DNA of 17,801 bases from Candidatus Woesebacteria bacterium GW2011_GWA1_41_7 (lineage in GTDB: Bacteria; Patescibacteriota; Microgenomatia; UBA8517): assembly GCA_000997405.1 (NCBI GenBank), contig LCBU01000002.1, positions 1,918-19,718 on the forward strand, written 5' to 3'. Below are positions 14,010-17,801 of this stretch, piece by piece; the first letter of the stretch is position 1; each line of letters opens with the position of its first letter. A program made the position numbers and the translations under genes. A model generated the notes under the pieces. That model saw nothing but the letters and a program-made list of their open reading frames with translations. It made no database searches and was not told where the DNA came from.

Positions 14010-15056
14010 TTATTGAGGCAGAAACTCCCTGACATTCTCTGAAGTAACATGAATCGACTGAGCTTTACCCTCAACTATTATTTTTGCGACCTTCCGAACG
14101 ACTCCGTCAATGTTGCGCTCAAGAGTCCTAATCCCGGCATCGTACCCCAAAGGGCGCACTATACTTACCCAAACATCATCATCAATTACCAAACTGCCAC
14201 TGGGAATTCCCGCAGCTTTCATTGATGCGGGAAGTGTATATTGTTGGGCAATCGTAATTTTCTCCTGATCAGTGTAGCTGGGCATAGAAATCGGTTCAAG
14301 CCTGTCCATTACAGCCGTCGCAATATTTGTGGTGTTGTTGGCGGTTGTAACAAACAGAGTTTCAGAAAGGTCGAATGGAAAATCAATATAATGATCGCTA
14401 AAAGCATGATTCTGTTTAGGGTCCAGCAGTTCCACCAAAACACCCATTATTGATGCACGCCCGGCATCGGTTACTCTGTCAATCTCATCAAGAAGAATAA
14501 CCGAGTTTTTGCTTTGAGTGTCTCTCAAAGACTTAATAATCTTTCCGGGTTCGGCCTCAGGGTGCATTCTACTTTGCCCACGAAGATCCAAGGGATCTCC
14601 CATTCCTCCGAAAGGTATTCTGGCGATGGGGCGCCCCAATGCTTGTGCAATCGAATAGGCAATCGTCGTTTTTCCGGTACCCACCAAACCCACAAAGCAA
14701 AGGATCGGTGCCCGGTAAATATCAGCTCCCTCACCTTTCTCCTGTTTAAGCTTCATGACAGACATATATTCCAAAATACGGGTTTTTATGTCAGTCAGAC
14801 CAAAGTGATTGGTTTCAAGAATTCTTTTAGCATTTTCGAGGTCAAGGGTATCCTGAGTTCTTTTATTCCAAGGGAGAACTGTAATCCAATCAATGTATTT
14901 TTCCATCCTATCAAACTCCGGTAAAAAGGATGGTGAATTTGTCAATTTTGAAAGCTGGTTAAGACGGACCAACACCCTTTCACGGAGTTTCTCCGGTAGG
15001 TCCACATTCTTAACTTTTTCTATCAAAGTAAGTATTTCTTGGGCAGCAGAATCCAT
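14010..15056 (-). CDS. Lon-type AAA+ ATPase lacking the protease and N-terminal substrate domains
   Basis: Residues 50-348 match the middle of Lon closely: YIDWITVLPWNK (54-65), NHFGLTDIKTRILEYMSV (83-100), PILCFVG-LVGTGKTT with Walker A at 123-131, VILLDEIDR (186-194), LLDPKQNHAFSDHYIDFPFDLSE, TTAN as sensor 1, DRLEPI with the arginine finger at 252, and a sensor 2 Arg310 in DAGIRTLERNI. The protein stops at REFLPQ, where Lon would continue into the Ser-Lys protease; no protease sequence lies in the 35 bases before the next gene. The N-terminal substrate-binding domain is also absent. In the pore loop, the usual RRTYIGAMPG reads SRMHPEAEPG (162-171), losing the aromatic residue. It is most likely an ATP-driven remodeller, not a protease. 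The ATG follows an extended -10 element by 6 bases. Confidence 0.9.
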   Translation of the reverse strand: MDSAAQEILTLIEKVKNVDLPEKLRERVLVRLNQLSKLTNSPSFLPEFDRMEKYIDWITVLPWNKRTQDTLDLENAKRILETNHFGLTDIKTRILEYMSVMKLKQEKGEGADIYRAPILCFVGLVGTGKTTIAYSIAQALGRPIARIPFGGMGDPLDLRGQSRMHPEAEPGKIIKSLRDTQSKNSVILLDEIDRVTDAGRASIMGVLVELLDPKQNHAFSDHYIDFPFDLSETLFVTTANNTTNIATAVMDRLEPISMPSYTDQEKITIAQQYTLPASMKAAGIPSGSLVIDDDVWVSIVRPLGYDAGIRTLERNIDGVVRKVAKIIVEGKAQSIHVTSENVREFLPQ

Positions 15057-15062
15057 AAATCT

Positions 15063-15071
15063 AGTGTATCA
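15063..15071 (-). promoter_or_regulatory. Extended -10 promoter directly upstream of the Lon-like gene
   Basis: TGA-TACACT on the minus strand (TGA 15071-15069, hexamer 15068-15063) ends 6 bases before the ATG at 15056, inside the 23-base gap after pnp. A transcript from here would be leaderless. Confidence 0.5.
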
Positions 15072-15079
15072 CGAAGTAT

Positions 15080-17386
15080 TTACCTATCGAAGCCTTTTTT
15101 CTCGTCTCCCATAAGTCGTGATGTGGGAAAATGAGGACCACCCGAGGAGCCTCGGTCCGGTCTGTCAAAATTGCGTCTCGGTCCTCCAAAACCTCTACTA
15201 CCACCACGGCTGAACCCGCCACGTCTGTCTCCTCCGCTAAAATTTCTACCACCACGTCTATCTCCTCCGAAACCGGTTCTTGGTCTTTCTTCCCTTGGCT
15301 TATCTTTTGATGGATCCATATTCATTGAAAGATTAATTCTTCCCTGATCATCAATTTCTTTAACTCTGACTTGAACTTTTTGCCCAATCTTAACCACATC
15401 ACCGGCATCTTTAACAAATCCGTCTTGACCCATATCCGTCACATGAACCATTCCGTCTTTTCCTGGCAAAATGTTAACAAAGGCTCCAAACGACATTAGT
15501 CTAACCACTTCTCCCTCGTAGATTTCTCCTGCTTTTACTTCTTTTGAAAAACCTTCAACCCAAGCAATTGCACTTTGCATTTTTTCAGGATCAACCCCCG
15601 AAACACTAACGCCTCCGTCATCATTTACGTCAATTTGTGTACCTGTATCGGCCATGAGTTTTTTAATATTTTTTCCACTGGGACCAATAAATTCACCAAT
15701 TCTATCTACCGGAATCTTTACGACCTTAATCTTTGGAGCATATTCCGAAACTGTCTTTCTTGATTCCGGAAGAGTTTCTAAAATCTTTTTCATGATCTGG
15801 GCACGAGCATCTTTAGCCTGAGCGAGTCCTTTTTCCAAAACGGGAGTGGTAATGTTCAACGCTTTACAATCCATCTGAAGTGCCGTGATACCTTTATCTG
15901 TTCCTGCAACTTTGAAATCCATATCACCGTTGAAGTCTTCGATTCCCATCAAGTCTGTTAGTACCGCAAAGTTTTTCTCATCCTCGATAATAAGTCCCAT
16001 GGCAATTCCTGCAACCGGGGCCTTAATTGGAACTCCTGCATCCATCAATGAAAGGGTAGATCCAACCACTGAAGCCATTGAGGTTGAACCGTTGCTGCTC
16101 AGCACCTCAGATACGATTCTTATTGCATAAGGAAATTCTTCTTGTGTAGGAATAACGGGTACCAAGGCTCTTTCGGCAAGCATTCCATGTCCAATTTCGC
16201 GTCTATTTGGAGACCCGACTCTTCCAGCTTCTCCTGTTGCATAAGGAGGCATGGAATAGTGATGCATGTAGTGTTTTTCTTCTTCTCCCTCTGCACTTTC
16301 CAAAAGTTGTCCCATAGATTCGGATCCAAGGGTAACAACTGAAAGAACTTGGGTTTGACCTCTGCTAAAAAGTGCGCTGCCGTGGGTTCTGGGCAAAATC
16401 CCAACAACACCGGTTAATTCTCGAAGTTCTGTTAATTTTCTACCGTCAGGTCTTATACCTTTTTTCAAAATTTGCTCACGAATGTAGTCTTTCTTCATAT
16501 GATCGACTATGTCCAAAACAAATTTTTTGTCTGTTTCTTTTTCAAACTGATCCTTTATCGCTGAAATAAATTCGGCGTATTCGTCAGATGGGCCTTCATG
16601 ATTGGCCATGTTTTTAACCAAACCAGCCATTTTATCCCCGACTAATTTCTTAACTTGGTTTTCTAACTCTGCCCCCGGTTTTTCTTCTTTATACACTTCA
16701 CGCTTAACATCTTTTTCATCAGCCATTTCTTCAATCAACTTAAGTACCGCCTTGCTTTCTTTCTGTGCAAACTCGATTCCCTTTATAATTTGGTCTTCGG
16801 TAACCTCTTTGGCTCCTGCCTCAACCATTAGGACTGCATCCTTGGTTGAAGATACAGTTAAGTCCATCGGAGAAACATCCAAATCTGAAGTTAAAGGATT
16901 AACTATATATTTTTCGTCTTTGATTCCAACAGTGAGTGGGGCAACTGGGCCTTTCCAGGGAAGGGTCGAAAGATGAATCGCAGTGCTGGCGGCAATTGCA
17001 CCCAAAATCTTCGGGTCGTTTTCTCCGTCAACCGAAAGAACCATAACAATGAGTTGAACCTCTTTTTTGTAAGTTTTTGGGAAAAGTGGTCTAATTGACC
17101 TATCGATAAGACGGGCTGCTAAAATTTCTTCATCGGTGGGACGTCCTTCACGTTTTACCCAACGACTTCCTTTTATACGTCCGCCTGCATAAAGACGCTC
17201 CTGATATTCAACCGAAAGGGGGAAGTAATCCATTTCCATCTTAAGTGGAGCCACCGCAACAGTAGCCAATACAACAGTATCACCCATTCTGGCTAACACT
17301 TCTCCGGCTGCTTGTTCTGCAAGGTTTCCGGTGGTTAATGTAAGAGTACGACCACCTAACTCTAAGGATTTCTCAACTTTTTTCAT
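15080..17386 (-). CDS. pnp: Polyribonucleotide nucleotidyltransferase (PNPase) with RGG-rich tail
   Basis: PNPase degrades RNA from the 3' end with phosphate and can add tails. At 768 residues it is about 60-70 longer than typical. In order: first RNase PH domain (about 13-145), helical linker (about 200-300), second RNase PH domain (about 326-540) with FSRGQTQ (340-346), SNGSTSMASVVG (431-442) and the catalytic GDMDFKVAG (487-495), then KH (553-600, with GPSGKNIKKL) and S1 (620-690). A tail of about 75 residues rich in Gly, Arg and Asp follows, with an 11-residue unit GGDRRGG repeated at 707-713 and 718-724. Such tails usually bind RNA. The gene begins 7 bases after the rpsO stop with no Shine-Dalgarno sequence and is surely cotranscribed with rpsO. 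Confidence 0.97.
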   Translation of the reverse strand: MKKVEKSLELGGRTLTLTTGNLAEQAAGEVLARMGDTVVLATVAVAPLKMEMDYFPLSVEYQERLYAGGRIKGSRWVKREGRPTDEEILAARLIDRSIRPLFPKTYKKEVQLIVMVLSVDGENDPKILGAIAASTAIHLSTLPWKGPVAPLTVGIKDEKYIVNPLTSDLDVSPMDLTVSSTKDAVLMVEAGAKEVTEDQIIKGIEFAQKESKAVLKLIEEMADEKDVKREVYKEEKPGAELENQVKKLVGDKMAGLVKNMANHEGPSDEYAEFISAIKDQFEKETDKKFVLDIVDHMKKDYIREQILKKGIRPDGRKLTELRELTGVVGILPRTHGSALFSRGQTQVLSVVTLGSESMGQLLESAEGEEEKHYMHHYSMPPYATGEAGRVGSPNRREIGHGMLAERALVPVIPTQEEFPYAIRIVSEVLSSNGSTSMASVVGSTLSLMDAGVPIKAPVAGIAMGLIIEDEKNFAVLTDLMGIEDFNGDMDFKVAGTDKGITALQMDCKALNITTPVLEKGLAQAKDARAQIMKKILETLPESRKTVSEYAPKIKVVKIPVDRIGEFIGPSGKNIKKLMADTGTQIDVNDDGGVSVSGVDPEKMQSAIAWVEGFSKEVKAGEIYEGEVVRLMSFGAFVNILPGKDGMVHVTDMGQDGFVKDAGDVVKIGQKVQVRVKEIDDQGRINLSMNMDPSKDKPREERPRTGFGGDRRGGRNFSGGDRRGGFSRGGSRGFGGPRRNFDRPDRGSSGGPHFPTSRLMGDEKKGFDR
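15220..15269 (-). repeat. 33-base direct repeat in the pnp tail
   Basis: A 17-base sequence (CACGTCTgTCTCCTCCG on the + strand) occurs at 15220-15236 and again, with one mismatch, at 15253-15269. The 33-base period equals 11 codons and encodes GGDRRGG twice in the RGG-rich tail of PNPase. The in-frame period suggests growth by local duplication. Confidence 0.7.
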
Positions 17387-17393
17387 TTAATAA

Positions 17394-17663
17394 TTATTTA
17401 TCTAGCTTTAACTCTGTGAGGAGTTTCTTGTAACGTTCCTCATCGCGTCTGTGTAAGTAGGAAAGGAGCCTTCTCCTTTTTGCTACCATTGAAAGCAAGC
17501 CTCTGCGCGAATGAACGTCTTTTTTATGTTCTTTAAGATGCAAAACCAATTTGTCGATTTTTATTGAAAGAAGCGCAATTTGAACCTCAGGAGAACCAGT
17601 ATCGCCTTTTTCTCGAGCAAATTTTTTTATTACGTCTACTTTTTCGTCTTTTGCTAATGCCAT
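17394..17663 (-). CDS. rpsO: 30S ribosomal protein S15
   Basis: S15 binds 16S rRNA early in 30S assembly, near the central three-way junction. The 89 residues match the usual length and carry the family core: GDTGSPEVQIALLSIKI (about 20-36), LKEHKKDVHSRRGLLSMVAKRRRLLSYL (about 43-70) and RYKKLL near the C-terminus. It is followed after 7 bases by pnp, the classic rpsO-pnp arrangement. The ATG at 17663 has no Shine-Dalgarno sequence; instead a hairpin ends 12 bases upstream. An out-of-frame ATG lies 8 bases upstream of the start and is not used for this frame. In other bacteria S15 often represses its own translation through its leader, which may apply here. Confidence 0.98.
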   Translation of the reverse strand: MALAKDEKVDVIKKFAREKGDTGSPEVQIALLSIKIDKLVLHLKEHKKDVHSRRGLLSMVAKRRRLLSYLHRRDEERYKKLLTELKLDK

Positions 17664-17675
17664 ATCGTCATGTGG

Positions 17676-17709
17676 AACAAAGTAGGCTCATCTCAGAGCA
17701 AACCTTGTT
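17676..17709 (-). promoter_or_regulatory. Hairpin in the rpsO leader, possible S15 operator
   Basis: On the minus strand, AACAAGG (17709-17703) pairs with CTTTGTT (17682-17676) with one G-U pair. After a 3x3 internal loop, GCTC (17699-17696) pairs with GAGC (17689-17686) around a 6-base loop. The whole leader is about 50 bases, and the hairpin ends 12 bases before the start codon, where a bound protein could block ribosomes. S15 autoregulation is known in several bacteria with unrelated leader folds; its presence here is inference. Confidence 0.45.
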
Positions 17710-17721
17710 AACATCCTGGGT

Positions 17722-17750
17722 ATCATACCACACCTGAGTTCAAAACGCAA
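17722..17750 (-). promoter_or_regulatory. Extended -10 promoter of rpsO-pnp
   Basis: On the minus strand TTGCGT (17750-17745), a 17-base spacer and TATGAT (17727-17722) are seen, with TGG just before the hexamer (an extended -10). The predicted start is near 17715, giving a leader of about 50 bases, one of only two clear leadered transcripts in the window. Confidence 0.65.
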
Positions 17751-17782
17751 AGACTAGCTTACGTTTGTCCCCTTAAATATCT

Positions 17783-17796
17783 TTGGCTGCAGCCAA
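17783..17796. repeat. 14-base perfect palindrome upstream of the rpsO promoter
   Basis: TTGGCTGCAGCCAA reads the same on both strands. It could form a 5-bp stem with a 4-base loop, or be a dimeric protein site about 35 bases upstream of the rpsO -35 hexamer. It may instead belong to the end of a gene beyond the right edge; no U-tract follows on either strand. The rest of 17751-17801 shows nothing recognisable. Confidence 0.3.
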
Positions 17797-17801
17797 TCCG
17801 A

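Noticed and set aside
17780..17801. Possible 3' end of a tRNA on the minus strand at the right edge (a GCAGCCA-like end)
   Set aside because: The T-loop pattern fails: the expected invariant A after the purine is missing, and the stems do not fit. A simple palindrome explains the sequence better.
1..17801. CRISPR arrays, insertion sequences, prophage or attachment sites
   Set aside because: No spaced repeats, transposase or integrase sequence or flanking repeats were seen. The baseplate-J-like domain is in a cellular membrane protein within housekeeping genes, so it is not evidence of a prophage.

Overview
This window reads as a chromosomal segment from a Candidate Phyla Radiation (Patescibacteria) bacterium, most likely of the Microgenomates kind. 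The grounds are protein-level. AlaS is cut short and lacks its C-terminal domain. RuvX is short. RNase J has a rewritten active site. A large membrane protein joins a cytoplasmic actin/PilM-like domain to an outer baseplate-J-like domain. The genome is moderately AT-rich and very compact. No identifiable gene lies on the + strand: all 16 genes, including a partial rpoB cut by the left edge, run on the minus strand. TGA appears to act as a stop (end of the sortase), so there is no sign of the recoded UGA of some other CPR lineages.

In order of transcription, right to left: rpsO-pnp (S15 and PNPase, with a promoter and a folded leader); a stand-alone Lon-type AAA+ ATPase with no protease domain; a YfcE-like phosphodiesterase, a family-4-like uracil-DNA glycosylase and RNase J; FtsK; a RodZ-like HTH membrane protein; a small membrane protein; alaS and the PilM-like/baseplate-J-like fusion; a sortase and ruvX; a zinc-ribbon protein and mltG; and finally rpoB behind a consensus sigma-70 promoter. 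The right half is an RNA processing and decay group (S15, PNPase, RNase J). The middle and left serve division, cell shape and the cell surface (FtsK, RodZ-like, sortase, MltG), with translation and transcription genes between them.

The most coherent unexpected signal is at the 5' ends of genes. No gene has a recognisable Shine-Dalgarno sequence. At least five, and perhaps eight, starts have a sigma-70 -10 element (often an extended TGN-TATAMT) ending only 5-11 bases before the ATG, which predicts leaderless or nearly leaderless mRNAs. The genes without such an element are those tucked directly behind another gene. This gives a consistent map of transcription units and argues for several downstream starts in place of upstream TTG codons.

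Several enzymes are eroded in the same direction. The UDG has lost all four Fe-S cysteines, RNase J has lost a metal-binding histidine, the Lon-like ATPase has lost its protease domain and pore-loop aromatic, and RpoB carries substitutions in the rifampicin pocket. These calls come from reading translations against remembered family consensus; no alignment or database search was run.
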